From Xanthostigma xanthostigma (lineage: Eukaryota > Arthropoda > Insecta > Raphidioptera > Raphidiidae): 64,000 nucleotides of DNA. The DNA is taken from contig OY754466.1 in assembly GCA_963575645.1 (NCBI GenBank), positions 36,178,001 to 36,242,000 on the forward strand, written 5' to 3'. The notes under the pieces are model-generated. The model was not told the DNA's origin and ran no database searches. It was given only the letters and a program-made list of their open reading frames with translations. This document shows, in pieces, positions 34,561 through 47,195 of this stretch. The position numbers and the translations under genes are program-made. The first letter of the stretch is position 1. Every line of letters starts with the position of its first letter.

Positions 34561-35417
34561 GTAAGTCGAATTCTGTTTTGCACATTAGCCCTCGAGATCA
34601 CGATACATAGTCATTTAAAATTTTACTTCGCGCACTTATTATTTCATTATCGTACGACAAATGAGATAATGTAGAGTGATCTCGTAACCACAGCTTTATT
34701 TATTTGGACAATATGTATGCGGAATATTTATTTGACATATTATACCCACGTTTTGCTGCTTATAATTTATTTAATATCCGTTGTTTGACTGTGGATAACT
34801 AAACGGTTATCTAAATTGGCAGTAGTTTTTTGTATCTTGTTCCCAATTTGAACTTTCAAGAAGATGGCATCTACTTAGTGATTATGATTTAATTAACCTG
34901 AATTTTTTTTCGCTACAATTATAATTATAAAAATGTTTCAATAGGTAATTGCCAAGCTAATATTTATAAGTTTTACTTATGCGAAAGTTCATCGAAAGAG
35001 AATATTAATCTTATAAAAATACATAAAATCGTATATAAATAGCGGCATTACATTTTAGTAGCAGGTACCTATATTTTAAGATCGAAATTGGTCTGGGATA
35101 TTACATTTGTTTTCTTGAACGTTTCTTTATGGTTTATATCTGTAATCTTTTGAGGGATAGGGTTGTACTCCACAGGAAGGGTTACATTTTCGGTTTTGTA
35201 ATAATTTCCGCGCCAATTGTCTCATATCTATATCAAATTATGTGATGTCGAAGTTCGAGGACCAACGAAATGTAAAAAGTCAAGTCCCCCAATTTGGATA
35301 ATAATAATAAATGATCATTAAAATCTTCACTCATAATGGGTACATACCTATATAATGTTATATTTTAATCACTGTGGCGTTAAAAATGATACCTGCAGAT
35401 TCTCACTTTTATTGTAT
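34561..35417 (+). other. intron start after the host exon
   Basis: Begins with the donor GTAAGTCG. AT-rich, with no next exon identified. Confidence 0.65.
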
Positions 35418-35567
35418 AGGTATGTTCCAAGCAGCCAGAGAACGGACACGAAACCGTCATGCGCAGTAGCTAAAACGAAACTGTATCGGTTTTGGAACAC
35501 GTTTTTAGTTATCTGCGCATGACAGTGACGATTTCGTGTCCGTTCTCTGGATGCTTAGAACATACCT
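35418..35567. mobile_element. palindromic MITE, family P1, copy 2
   Basis: AGGTATGTTCCAAGCAGCCA...GGACACGAAACCGTCATGCGC is mirrored by GCGCATGACAGTGACGATTTCGTGTCC...GAACATACCT with small differences. Shares AAGCAGCCAGAGAAC with 7793-7915. Confidence 0.82.
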
Positions 35568-36889
35568 CATGTATATCCGTTTTAGAACACGTTAAATTTT
35601 TTCACACTAGCAACGCGCGACGTATCGTATTTATCGGTATCTGGAATCTTACAAATCTACAGATTCTGGAAAATTAAAAAACTGTTTTCCCTTCTGTATA
35701 AAACTTAAAAAAAAGAAAATAAATTTAAAATTGCTATACTTAGTAAATTTGATTAACGAACCTTAATAAATTTACGATATTATAATTTATTACGAAAACT
35801 TTCGTTTTTGAGATATAGTACCACATTTTATAATTAATAATTTATATTATTATCTTTATCACAGTAATCTTATCACAGTTAAATAGTATCAAAGACATAA
35901 TATTGCTGCTCTAACTTTGTGGTCAGCTGCAATAGACACAACAGATAATATACTTTCCTATACCTACCTGTTTTATATAAAAAAAAACTTGCGATTCACT
36001 TATGTAGGTACGTGCACCTATATGCTATTTTGGAACATTTTCGTAACTTTTATGACGTCATTGCGGATAAACTCTGGCGTGATTATATAAATAAAATTAT
36101 TGTTGATATTTTTAGCATCATTAATTTTTTTAATCTATCCTTGGCTTTTGTATAACTAATATGAATGATGATTTGTGAATTCTGTGATTCGAAAAATGTA
36201 TTAATTCGTTTTGCGGTGTCGCGAATAGTTTAAGATAGAGTGCAGTCAGGAGGCCAGTCTTCCAAAGACACATGTATAACGTATACGTTCTTACAAGGAC
36301 GTAACTAAACAACGCGGTGGTGCTGGTGAAGTTACCATAGTTTTATGATTGGTAACCATTGTAACAGAACCAGTATTGTCGCGAAGTTACGTACTTATAG
36401 CCTTTGAAGCTCACCCCAAAACAGCGTCCAGCCTCTCAAAATTTTAAACTGGCATGTTTAATTCTTTTTTGCAATGTAAGTAAGTAATCGTATGGGCTTA
36501 TAGAGACTTCCTCCCCTAAATAAATCGTCCCGCCGCCAATGTTGCTGCCTATTGAATTAAATGTGGGCAAATAATCGAAGGTGTTATTTTGATTTCTTAG
36601 AAGTGCATGCAAGTTTTAGCATTAGGTACATTTTTTTTAAATAATTATTTCATAGTTTTTGAATTTTTCCAAAAAATGAATACTGAAAAGTAATATTTAA
36701 AAAGTATAAGGTATAAAAAAATTAATATAAAATAAAATTTAAAAAATGAGATTTTTTAGTTTAAATTCTTTTGAAAGAAATCTCCCTGTACCTTACGATA
36801 AGTAATAAATTTCATCATTTATTTTTTCTTAAAAAACACGTTGCATATACCTATATCTAGGTATATAAGTAAAAATTAAATGTTGTTCG
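35568..36889. other. unrecognised sequence, probably intronic
   Basis: A short GTTACCAT...GGTAAC inverted pair lies near 36331-36357. No exon supported. Confidence 0.45.
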
Positions 36890-37250
36890 TTGGTAAGCGC
36901 ATCACTTGAGAATGGCTGGACCGATTTGGCTATTTTTTTGTAAATGTTCGTGATAGTCTGAATAAGGTTATATATTGATGGAAAGAAAAATTAGAAAATT
37001 TGCTTGGAATATTACTACTGTAATATTACTACGGTGGAGCCGAAAGCTCCACTGCTGTTGTCACTGTTGTGTTCCGTCTCAATCGCGTGCGAAGCCGCGG
37101 GTAACGGTTACTAATTACTATTAATTAATATAAGTATAACAACGCCCTGCAAATACGGCTGTTATTCTATATAAGAAAGTTTGATGCAGCGTAATGTTTG
37201 TCTTTAATAGGCAATCTACAAATTCGGACGAAGCCGGACCGGGCCGCTAG
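36890..37250 (+). mobile_element. Helitron-like remnant with CTAG end
   Basis: Body GAGAATGGCTGGACCGATTT and GGTGGAGCCGAAAGCTCCAC; ends GAAGCCGGACCGGGCCGCTAG followed by T. Probably a mosaic of two copies. Confidence 0.6.
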
Positions 37251-38336
37251 TGTATGGACAAAATCTGTCATATATATTCGAAAATTTTAAATTGGCGACT
37301 CAAATGGTTAAATATCTCCGTTTATCCTTTAAGTACTTACGTATATATTTCGTAAATAAGACTTTATTGGATAGGTTAGGATACAGATATCTACGAGTTA
37401 TCCGTCCGACGATAATAAGTGTTTACATATATAAAAAGCTTTAATAAAATGCCATCACTTCAATTATTATAAAAGGCGATCAGCGGTAACCTTTTATGAT
37501 AATTTTACAGGGAGACTTTTCTTAGACGGTGTCTAGAGTAATTTATCATTGAGAAATTGAAAAGTATAGAATTTTATTTTATATAAACAATGTCTTAATG
37601 CTTTTTTATATTTTTCATGCTAAGGTCACTGAAAATGTCAACATAAAATAAACAATGTTGATTCTTTGTACAAAAAAAGTATGTTTAAAAATTTCCAAAC
37701 TGTGCATACAAAACGTATAAACACATTTTGTATAGTGTATTTCACAAAAATTGATGGAGTTGAAAGTTTTATATTAATTATTATCATTCATCAGTTTTAT
37801 CAATCAATACCGATAATAAAACTGTAAATGGTGGTTATTTATGTATGTCTGTCTGTTCCACGGTAATTCTTATGCAATTAATCCAATTTCAATGAAATTA
37901 GGCTACGTAGTTATATAGGTCTCTTTTGCTCAAAGGATATAGGATACTTTATATTCGGATTTTTTCGTAAAATACGAAATAAACAAACGACAGAACTAAT
38001 TTTCAGTGAAACCTAAACTTAACTTGTTAGGTTTCCCGTCAAAACCGATACCCTGCGGTCAAAATTGAAATTTACGGGAGCAAACCCACGAAAACAATTT
38101 TTATAAATTGACTTTAAAAAAATGTAAGGCAGGGGGCAATACTTTTTCTTTATTTATGTTTAGTAAGAACTTTGAAAAATGAGTCAATTAATTATGGAAA
38201 TAATTATCGACACTTTCATTTCTTATGTATTTGCGTTACTCGCATACTTTTTTAAAAATTTTCTTATTCTAAAATACTTCAGTCATACAGGTAACCATTA
38301 CGCAACACACAGATGTGTTGTACTTTGTGTGTCCTC
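37251..38336. other. unrecognised sequence
   Basis: 37826-38110 (TATGTATGTCTGTCTGTTCC, then CAATTTCAATGAAATTAGGC) reads like a Helitron body, but no end was found. Confidence 0.4.
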
Positions 38337-39330
38337 CCATTTGCGATCGGAACAATTGTCATCCCACTTGCGGTCAATCAATATGATAAAATGCTAATAA
38401 TATCAGGGGTGAACTCACTTGCAGTCAAGAAAATAACTTCATAAATCGGCAATTCCAAATTTTCTACATAAGTCAAGTCATCTAAACAATTCCGAATGCA
38501 AGCTAACAGATTTTTCCAAACATCAAAGTATAATATGGCACAACTAATTTTAATTCTTTTATTACTAAAGCCAATATTTGTCTTAATTTTGTATTTAATT
38601 CAATATTGTTGATGCGATGGTGTTTTTGTTGCGCAGTGAAAAGCGAAGGGGATATGGGGAAGTTCCTTAAAAAAAAACGATTACGGGGTGCTGTTAATGC
38701 GATGGAGTTTTTGTTGCGCAGTGAGAAGTGAAGGAGGTATGGGGAAGTTCCTTAAAAAACGATTACGGGGTGCTGTTGATGCGATGGTGTTTTTGTTGCT
38801 GCGTGAAAAGCGATGGGCATGGGGGTATGGACGAGTTCCTTAAAAACGATTATGGGGTGCTGTTGATGCGATGGTGTTTTTGTTGCGCAGTGAAAAGCGA
38901 AGGGGATATGGGGAAGTTCCTTAAAAAAAACGATTACGGGGTGCTGTTAATGCGATGGAGTTTTTGTTGCGCAGTGAGAAGTGAAGGAGGTATGAGGAAG
39001 TTCCTTAAAAAACGATTACGGGGTGCTGTTGATGCGATGGTGTTTTTGTTGCTGCGTGAAAAGCGATAGGCATGGGGGTATGGACGAGTTCCTTAAAAAC
39101 GATTATGGGGTGCTGTTGATGCGATGGTGTTTTTGTTGCGCAATGAAAGGCGAAGGGGATATGGGGAAGTTCCTTAAAAAAAACGATTACGGGGTGCTGT
39201 TGATACTATGGTGTTTTAGAAATTATCAAATTTTCTTTGACCGCAAGTGGGGTCACTCCTAACATGATTTTCTTTTAATAATAACGATTGACCGCAAGTG
39301 CAGGATGATAATTGTTCTGACCGCAAATGG
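38337..39330. mobile_element. DNA element with minisatellite core
   Basis: Inverted ends of about 100 bp: CCATTTGCGATCGGAACAAT...CACTTGCGGTCAA pairs with TTGACCGCAAGTG...ATTGTTCTGACCGCAAATGG. The motif ACTTGCGGTCAA occurs twice in each arm. The whole interior between the arms and 38600-39215 is a tandem array. No transposase. Confidence 0.75.
38608..39213 (+). repeat. higher-order minisatellite (three-unit pattern A-B-C)
   Basis: Basic unit about 84 bp starting GTTGATGCGATGGTGTTTTT and ending CGATTACGGGGTGCT. Three variants (A with GCGAAGGGGATATGG, B with GTGAAGGAGGTATG, C with GCTGCGTGAAAAGCGAT) repeat as A-B-C-A-B-C-A with a period of about 253 bp (38608, 38862, 39115). The array is open in one frame (repeating LLMRWCFCC and KNDYGV), which explains the 113- and 79-residue open frames; I do not call it a gene. 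Confidence 0.85.
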
Positions 39331-40177
39331 CAACAACGCAGTGGTACTATTTCGTATTTTGGTGTTATTTCGAATTACGATATCAGAAATTCGAGTTTTG
39401 AGTAATTACATCGACTATCGTTGTCGTTTGGATCCTGTATTTTTGCAATGTGACATTGGCTTATAATTAATTAATAATTAATGTATATATTTTCGATAAT
39501 GCATGCACAGATCAAATGCTCGTAAACTGACCTATGCACTGGTCAAAAATCAAAACATCTAGAATAACAAATTTTATATACTTACAATTTCATACTTAAG
39601 AGCGATGATGATATCATCTACTCTTTATGCGGTCAAAAAATTCTTGCAAAAATAAATAAATTATAATTTAGATAAAATGTATTATTTATAAATATAATTA
39701 AAATTATGTTGCTGATATTTTGAGAAAATATACAAATTAGTTGCTGTATCTGTGCATATTTTTTATTTTTAATTAATTAGATGTTTTGTCCTTCACTTTT
39801 TCATTACCACTTGTTCACGATAAATGCGATTGTTTTCAAAACTTATCAAATAGTCATACAGATATTAATAACTTCGCCGAGGGATGCATACTTGAATGAA
39901 ATCTATCAAGAATAATTAAGCTTAAAAAATATTAATTTCGAATATCCACTTAAGTTGTCTATAAAGAGATTCATAGATGACGCTTTGGTACGATGGCCTT
40001 GAATGACACACCAAGACAGCTTTTCCTGCAGGACCAGCTATGACTATTTCTGAAACGTATACACATAGGTATAACTTCACCCGGGCGAAGCCGGGTTCTC
40101 AATTAGTAAATAAAAATCGCTAAACCCTGCCGACAGAATAGTACATTTGCTAATATAGTCATTCTGGCTTTGTTATG
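39331..40177. other. unrecognised sequence
   Basis: 40078-40108 (CACCCGGGCGAAGCCGGGTT, then TTAGTA) resembles a decayed Helitron 3' end. No gene. Confidence 0.45.
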
Positions 40178-40749
40178 CAGTATGTAAACACGTAAGGTGT
40201 ACATAGGGAAATTAACATTGGGAAAAAATGACTGGATCAGAGTGAGCCTTGAAATCTTGTTTTTCAATTTGACAGATAATATTCTTTTGCAAAATGAATG
40301 TGTATACTACCGAAGAAAATATTCAAATGATTACAATATAATCGACCTTTTTTTATTAATGGGACATTAAATTTCCAAAAATACTTAAATATGGTGCGAG
40401 ATCAAATATTTCTGCCTATTCGTGTTGAACTTAAAGACCTTGGGTCACTGATTTACCAACGCGCATACGTCATACCAGTCAGACAATTTTTGAATGAAAT
40501 GTTTCCAAACAGATGGAGTTGTTTTTTGTTTTATTTTTGTACAAAAAAAATAAAATAATGATTTATAAGAGCCTTTTATTATTAAAAAAGCCAAGTAAAA
40601 TAAAAATAAATCAAAATAAAACAGAAATCCTCAAGATTCCCACGATAATTCAATAGAAATAACAATTAATGCAGTCATGGCTAACTCTTTTCCAAGTATT
40701 TTTTCCCAATGCTAATTTCCCTATGTGCACCTTATGCGTTTACATACTG
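40178..40749. mobile_element. 572-bp inverted-repeat element, TATG duplication
   Basis: CAGTATGTAAACACGTAAGG...GGGAAATTAACATTGGG pairs with CCCAATGCTAATTTCCC...CCTTATGCGTTTACATACTG. TATG occurs at 40174-40177 and 40750-40753. No coding capacity. Confidence 0.75.
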
Positions 40750-42436
40750 TATGTAAATTTAAGTTTATTTTTGAACAAAATAAGAAAATAACCCCTTGAT
40801 GCATCCCTTAAAATAATATGTGTTCTCTATGTCAATATTTGGCCTCCATTTTATCAATTTAGCATCTGAACCAAATTATATATACCCTTCAGTACGCAAT
40901 TCACAACGGCAAACTAACGTTATCATAAAATTTGTTCTATCGGGTTGAGTTAATTTAAATTTTATGAGGTCAAATTTCAATTTTGAAATAATTCAAATAA
41001 TTGTTTCGGTGTTTTTGGATCTCAATTATATATTTTTTAGCCGTTGCATTGCTGTATGTTCTTAAAACATCACCATATTTAAAAACTTCAAGAATGGTTT
41101 CTATAACAAAGTTTGCACGATAATGAGATCATCTCGAGATAACGAAACGTTTTTCGAATTTCAAAATTGATACAGTTGATGCTTTGGGGTTAAAACTATT
41201 GTTTATTTTTATGCATGACCCGGACTATCAAACTCTCTTATTTTTTATGATAATGAGAAATATGTCCAAAAAAACAACAAAGTAGCTACGGAATTTTTGT
41301 AATTTACATATTGTATGCTTATATATATAGGTAAAAAATATTTTGTTTAATTTTGAAACTTTGATCTTGATTCTTGACCCACTGTAAATGTCGTCTTAAA
41401 TCATTCTTTTATCTGCCACTCTGTGAATGTCTCAACGCGTTTTGTATAAAATTAATGATTTGTTATCACTGCGCTATTATAAACAATATTTTTATTTATA
41501 TAAGTAAGTAATAGAGAACAATGCCAGAATATTTTCAATTCTTATTGCACATAGCCAACGACGGTAATGTTTTTCTCCATAATGTATAATCCAATGAGAT
41601 GTAAGTACATATGGAGAGCTAGTGTGTGTACAATTGCACATCCAAAGAACCCCGCACAAACCTTATGGGATTTGGTTTCGGTTAAACTGATCGAAAACGG
41701 TTTTATTTTATAGTTTAAAGGTCACTAAAAAAACTATGAAATAATTCCAGTGGTTACAATTTAATTTTATTTATGCACAATGTACATAGGTATACAGTGC
41801 AGCATTCTACAGATATACTGTTATTATTGTTCTGTGACTGTTAACATTAGCATGTCGGTAATGCGTATTTAAGATTTTATCCGCATCCAAAAATCGCCTA
41901 ACGTGCCTATAGAAGTTTTCACTTTAAAACACTGGACATTTATAAAAACACTTCAAAATATAGACTTCTGATATGACAACGTTTTTTCATAATAAAAACC
42001 TGTTTTTGTATTTTTGAAGCTTGCTATTATTGAGATAGTCTGTTCTTGTAACTTTTTGTCATTTTTATATTAATGAATTTAATAGAAAATTCCTTATAAT
42101 ACACCAATATGTACAAACTGTTTAAAAATCGTCAAAGAATGACGATTTTAAAGTTTAACCAGTTTGTATTTTCCTACAAAATTCTAAATTATTGTGTGTT
42201 ATTGATATCATAAGTAAACATAAGAATCTAAAAAATGGTTTTCAATGAATCACATTATTCTCTATTTATTTTGGTAATTTAAAGGGCTTACTAAAATATC
42301 TATGCTGAGCTGCAGGGAGTATTGTCAAAAAATCTGATTTGACAATAACCTTAGATTGTGATCACTCATATTTATCCATCTGAATAGGTACCAACTCGTA
42401 AAATATTTAATCAATTGAAATAATATTTTTACCATT
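40750..42436. other. unrecognised sequence
   Basis: A small hairpin AATCGTC...GACGATT lies at about 42127-42151, and an R1 fragment at 42315-42430. No exon supported. Confidence 0.45.
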
Positions 42437-42439
42437 CCA

Positions 42440-42985
42440 ACCCACAAGGGGGAATGGTACTAGTTTAGGTCAAAATTCGCTTTTAAAAATTTTGCAATAT
42501 TTTTTCATTTTTAGATTCCTCGAATCCAAAAAACATATTTTTGGAAAACTCTTTGCGTCTGTTAGTCTGTTTATCTGATACGATACAGGTCAATCGGATG
42601 AACGAATTAAAACCAAATGGAAGAATGTTTGATACGCACATATGAAGAGCCCTATGGTTTTTGGGGAAAATCAGCGCATGCGCAAAAGAGATATATGCTA
42701 TAACATTGTTTTTTATGTAATGACGGTATACTTTTCATAACGGTTTATTATTCTATTTATTTTTTCAAGAACGTTTTGTTAAGACATTTTTTTCTAAACT
42801 TTATAGTTTCGGAGTTAATTTGAAAATAAAAAAAATCAGCTATTTTTTTGTTTTGTAGATCTGTCAAAAAGAAATTAGCTAAGCATGCTTTGATTAATTT
42901 TTACATGACGTGGAACATATGCCAACGAATAGCAAATATCATATTTAAAACTAGCTATTACCCGCGTCACGATATCAGAAATTTT
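42440..42985 (-). repeat. dispersed repeat R2, copy 2
   Basis: Reverse-complement counterpart of 15182-15775. Shares GATACAGGTCAATCGGATGA, GCGCATGCGC, AAGCATGCTTTGATTAATTT and TACCCGCGTCACGATATCAG. Confidence 0.7.
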
Positions 42986-43392
42986 ATTTTCTTTCTTATT
43001 TCGGTGCAAAATTTAACTTGAAAAAACGATCTTTCCTTGGGACTTAGGAAAATCAATAATTTGTTTTTGTGTAATTGCAACTTACTGTTCAATATGATAG
43101 AGAGTTTCGAAACGAAATTAGATTGTTCCTGGATGTATAAATAACAACTGTAATTAGAATATGATTAAGTTTTTTGACAACGCTTTCTGAAATGTAATAA
43201 CAATGAATTCATCAAATGAAAAAAAGTAGTGGCTCCAATTCTTTTAAATGGTTGATAATAATGTAAATAAGAAAAAAAAACATATTTAAAGGGGTGTATT
43301 AACAAACTTAAGCTCACATAATAAAGTTGCAATGCCAATACACTCAGGGTTTGGCACTGCGACCCGAGTCTCTGTTTGAATATGTATTTCCA
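42986..43392. other. unrecognised sequence with R1 fragment
   Basis: 43010-43180 is a diverged piece of repeat R1. Confidence 0.45.
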
Positions 43393-43806
43393 GGACCGTA
43401 ACTAGGCAGGGACAATAGGGGCCCGTGCACAGGGCTCAGGAAGGGGTGACCTAGAAAGATCGAAAAAAACTGTACGACTTTGAATAACTTTTTGGGAACC
43501 TGTTTAAGAACTGCTTCTGTCCAAAGAAAATAGTAATGGTGCAAATGGCGTCTGTTATGACATAGAGTCGAGAAACAGACGTTAAACGCATTATTATTAT
43601 TATTATTATTATTATTACATCTTAATTTAAAAATTGTTCGTAGAAACCAGTGAAACATATTTAAAGCTAAACGTTTTTTAGCTCCCTCCAAAATTTGTTT
43701 TTCCGGTTGTACTACTGGATAAAACAATTATTTTGGGGAAATGAGTAGCATTATTTATTTTGTTAAGAGATCTTGCTCCGGTCCCCAAAAATCTAGTTAC
43801 GGACCC
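43393..43806. mobile_element. element with GGACCGTAACTAG ends
   Basis: The left end GGACCGTAACTAGGCAGGG pairs with the right end ATCTAGTTACGGACC. Inside, 43530-43616 (GGCGTCTGTTATGACATAGA then (ATT)n) recurs at 62766-62822, so a retroposon tail is likely nested in it. The 127-residue minus-strand frame, with its run of Asn from the ATT repeat, is not a gene. Confidence 0.55.
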
Positions 43807-44412
43807 GTATATCGCTTTTAAGTTTTTTAAAAATTGTTAAAAATTGATTCCGTATATAAATTACAAAGCAATCGTAGTCTATGTAATGGGCATGATAATT
43901 CGATGGTATAGTAATTATAGTACCTACACACGACGTCAGCCTGTATAATTTTAATGGAGTATATTACAACTAATTGTTCATGATATTACATAAATAACCC
44001 ATTCTATAAATATGTACGACCCATTGAAATGGCAATTAATTAAACAAATCTAATTTGCATACACACCAATGCGGGTGGTTGAATATTTTAGCGTTAAAAA
44101 CAGGCAGTTAATTACTTTGGGAAATACCTATATTTAAATTTAACAGCTAATTGGGTTGACGTTTTTATAAGTGGGGTGTTTCTCAAGCGATCTATATTGA
44201 GCTATAAACATTTAAAACGTGTAGTAAATGTTAAGTCCACAAATGTCGCTTCCATCGTTGTTCCAAACATTTTTTATTTTTCTTGAAGAAATAACACAGA
44301 TGCGCGATAAATAAAATCCCTTGCAAAATTTACATTGTTTCGTTCATTATTGCATGAAAAGGTTGTTCGTCATTTATTTTAATATTTTACCACTGCAGAT
44401 TTTACCTTAATC

Positions 44413-44915
44413 CAGGAGTGTCAGACTGATTTTTCTAAAGGGCCATTTATAAGATATAGGGTGTGTTAGCGGGCCAGACTCTAAATTAAAAACGAAAACA
44501 TACTAAATTAAAATCTTTATTTATTTAGTGTAAATCAATTTTCATATAAAGGTAATATAAAAAAAACTGAATTTGCTCCTCTTTGAGGAGTTTTGGGGGG
44601 TTTTTAATTATTTGTTGTTCTAGCGGCAATAGAAATACATACTCTATGAAAATTTCAACTCTCTACCTATTACGGCTCTTGAGATACAGCCCGCTGACAG
44701 ACAGACGAACGGACGGACAGCGGAGGCTTAGTAATAGGGTCCCGTTTGAGCACCCTTCGGGTACGAAACCCTAAAAAGGGTAAATTATCGTAAGCATGAC
44801 GATCCAGACACCTGAGGTCTCTTGTTTTTGATAAGCTCATTGATGTCAGGTGTCTAAAATTCTCACTGGATAGATTCTGGTCGCGGGCCGTATTGAGATG
44901 GCTTGAGGGCCTTAA
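44413..44915. repeat. hAT-like fragment plus ACGGACAGCGGAGG repeat
   Basis: CCAGGAGTGTCAGACTGATT at 44413 and GGTCGCGGGCCGTATTGAGA near 44879 have the style of hAT ends. Between them, 44690-44775 (GACGGACAGCGGAGGCTTAG...GGGTACGAAACCCTAAAAA) is a repeat block I know as common in moths and butterflies. Confidence 0.5.
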
Positions 44916-45565
44916 TCTATACTAATATTATAAATCCGAAAGTAACTCTGTCTGTCTGTCTGCTTTCACGGCCAACCCACTGGGCCGATTGTGATGAAAT
45001 TTAATATGAAGATAATTTGAAGCCTGGGGAAAGGACATAGGCTAATTTTTTTTTAATTCCACCCTTACGGGGGTTAAATACCCTCTCATAAATCAAGGTT
45101 AAAAGTGGGTGTTCCGGTACTTTTAATGCGAAATCTTGATGCGCCCAAATTGTGTAATGGTGCACGTTTACAAGTTTCTCATCTGGGTTAAAATATTGTT
45201 CAGGCTATTATAATTAGTGGCAAATCTAAAGGAGACAGTGATTTAATACCACGACCAATTATATCAACGGATTTGCATTTTCAATTTAAAAGTTTACAAT
45301 TTCCATCACAAACAGCTTTCGGAATAACTATAAACAAAACCCAGGGGCAAACACTTATAAGGTAGCTGGCATTAATTTAGGAAAAACGTGTTTTCGCACG
45401 ACCAGCTGTATGTGGCTTGCTCACGTGTATCGAATACACAAAATCTTTGTGTTTTTGCAAAAGATAGTAAAACAAATTTGCTTGAATTTATGAATTTTTT
45501 AATCTATTTTGTCAATTGTATACACTGATTCTACCCGAACGTTAAACGAAGTCGCGACTAAAAAT
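44916..45565 (+). mobile_element. decayed Helitron with helicase remnant
   Basis: Starts A|TCTATACTAATATTATAAAT, followed by (TCTG)n and CTTTCACGGCCAACCCACTG. It runs into a helicase pseudogene and loses a clear CTAG end. Confidence 0.65.
45128..45508 (+). pseudogene. Helitron RepHel (PIF1-like helicase) C-terminus, broken
   Basis: The translation shows the C-terminal end of the Helitron helicase: LDAPKLCNGARLQV, then HFQFKSLQFPSQTAFGITINKTQGQ (given here as two parts: HFQFKSLQFPSQ and TAFGITINKTQGQ), which is helicase motif V. After two frameshifts come VAGINLGKTCF and QLYVACSRVSNTQNL (motif VI). A stop falls after VSHLG and another after the QTL that follows GQ. Only about 125 codons remain of a protein that is normally well over 1,000 residues. 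It cannot be functional. It shows that an autonomous Helitron lineage has existed in this genome and could have mobilised the many short Helitrons here. Confidence 0.82.
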
Positions 45566-45777
45566 TCAAATAAAATAAAACAAAGGTACAAATAAAATCT
45601 TAACAGTGTTTTTGCCTGAAATCTGATTTTTATTAGGGTCGTTGTGTATTATGTAGGTATATCTGAACGGGAGAGCAATTTTTAAAAATTTTGTTATCTT
45701 AGAAACGGCTAGTATGATTCTGATGAAATTTGGTTTCAGTGTACTTTTTTACCGGCTAGCTTGAGTAAAAATAAGGT

Positions 45778-46046
45778 CAAGGGCGTAGATATAGGGAGTA
45801 AAGGGGGTAATTACCCCCCCCCAGATTTACAAAAATTAAAAAAATAAAACTGAAAATAATACGAATACCTGGCTAAAAAATAAAATTTAGAAATACTTTT
45901 TGAAAAGGAATTTGTGAAATTAGTTTGGCAACTAATATTTTGCTTGACACCTTTCTTCGTGAATATTCATGTGTGATAATATTAAAACTTTAAAAGAAGA
46001 TTTTTTACTTTACCCCCCCTCCAGAAAAAAAATATCTACGCCCTTG
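45778..46046. mobile_element. hAT-like MITE with CAAGGGCGTAGATAT ends
   Basis: CAAGGGCGTAGATAT / ATATCTACGCCCTTG ends, C-rich and G-rich tracts next to them, and 8-bp flanks AATAAGGT / GATAAGGT (7 of 8). Confidence 0.78.
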
Positions 46047-46544
46047 GATAAGGTTTCTGTTAAAAAGTGTAAAAATATACAACACTCTTTTCGAGCTGCA
46101 ATTTGGCACAATGGACTATTTTGAAACTCAAAAACGTCTTTCATATTTTTTGCGATCTAATTAACAATTGCTGCATTGCGCTGTAATGCATTCATTTTTA
46201 CAAAAAAAAAACAAAATGCGGTGCACAGTAATGCCGATTATCTGTAGTTTGATAATTTGCCGAGGTCGCGACACTCGGCGATTTTTTGCAGCAGGTCATT
46301 TTTAGATTATCAAGTTATAATACTGGATATTTATAATAATACATATGTATTTTTTTATAAGCAGTTTGATTTTGTCTGCAGCTGATTCAGATTAGACTTG
46401 TGTTTTATAGCGTAATTGCGACGAATATATCCATAAAACAGTGGAAGATTGTGATATTTAGCTTTGAATCTGTCATCAGGTATGTTTAAAAATAATATTT
46501 TGGAAGACGATATTATTTTCGATACATTATCAAATTTAAAAATA
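46047..46544. other. unrecognised sequence
   Basis: No gene supported. Confidence 0.45.
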
Positions 46545-46790
46545 CTAGCGTCCCAGTTCTGCTTCGTCCGAATTTGTAAATTGCGACCGTTTTTTCGTCG
46601 GCTTATGTTAGAAAATTGGTCACTACGAAAAGTGCTTTTATTTTAATGTGATAATGTATAGTCTATACGTTTATCCTGAAGGTCCATTTTAAATATTAGT
46701 GAAAAAAATTTTGAAATCGGATGAGTAGTTCGGAGATTATTTCCTACATCTAAACTTACACACTTTACCTCTTTATTTGTAATATTTTCG
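46545..46790 (-). mobile_element. Helitron-like element, family H2, minus strand
   Basis: Minus-strand CTAG end at 46545-46548, followed by A on the plus strand side as required. The body matches 32144-32334 and 50133-50329 (CTCCGAACTACTCATCCGAT, GACCAATTTTCTAACATAAG). Confidence 0.65.
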
Positions 46791-46821
46791 CAATGCATGC
46801 GATGTATTGTTTTACAAATGT

Positions 46822-46884
46822 TTGGCCCGCGGTCAAATTTTTATCAGCTATGTGGCCCGACGATCAAAAGATTTGCCCGACCCT
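46822..46884. mobile_element. hAT-like MITE family A, right-end fragment
   Basis: GGCCCGCGGTCAAATTTTTA...GATCAAAAGATTTGCCCGACCCTG matches the right end of 17696-18061. Confidence 0.75.
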
Positions 46885-46994
46885 GTTATAGCTGACTATA
46901 GATAATTAGAAATAAAAATTGTTACAGTGATTTTTTAGAGTAAAAAACTTTGTAAGATTTTTGGATACGAGTACGACTTTCCGCTATTTGATAA

Positions 46995-47195
46995 GCAATC
47001 AATCTGCTCATCCGTTTGACCTGTATCGTGCTCACAGACGAACAAACAAACTAACAAACAGATGCACAAAGTTTTTTTAAAAGTATGTTTTTTGGATTCG
47101 GGGGACCTCAAAACGAAAAGATATTGTACAATTTTTGAAAAGTGAATTTTAACCTAAACTTGTACCATCCCTACTTGTGGTTTGGAATGGTAAAA
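46995..47195 (+). repeat. dispersed repeat R2 fragment
   Basis: GACCTGTATCGTGCTCACAG, GGATTCGGGGGACCTCAAAA and TTGGAATGGTAAAA match the end of 15182-15775. Confidence 0.7.

Noticed and set aside
38728..39069. 113-residue open frame on the plus strand
   Set aside because: It is the minisatellite read through; the unit LLMRWCFCC repeats with the DNA period and there is no start context or splice support.
43344..43727. 127-residue minus-strand frame with an Asn run
   Set aside because: The Asn run is an (ATT)n microsatellite and the rest spans a transposon-like repeat.
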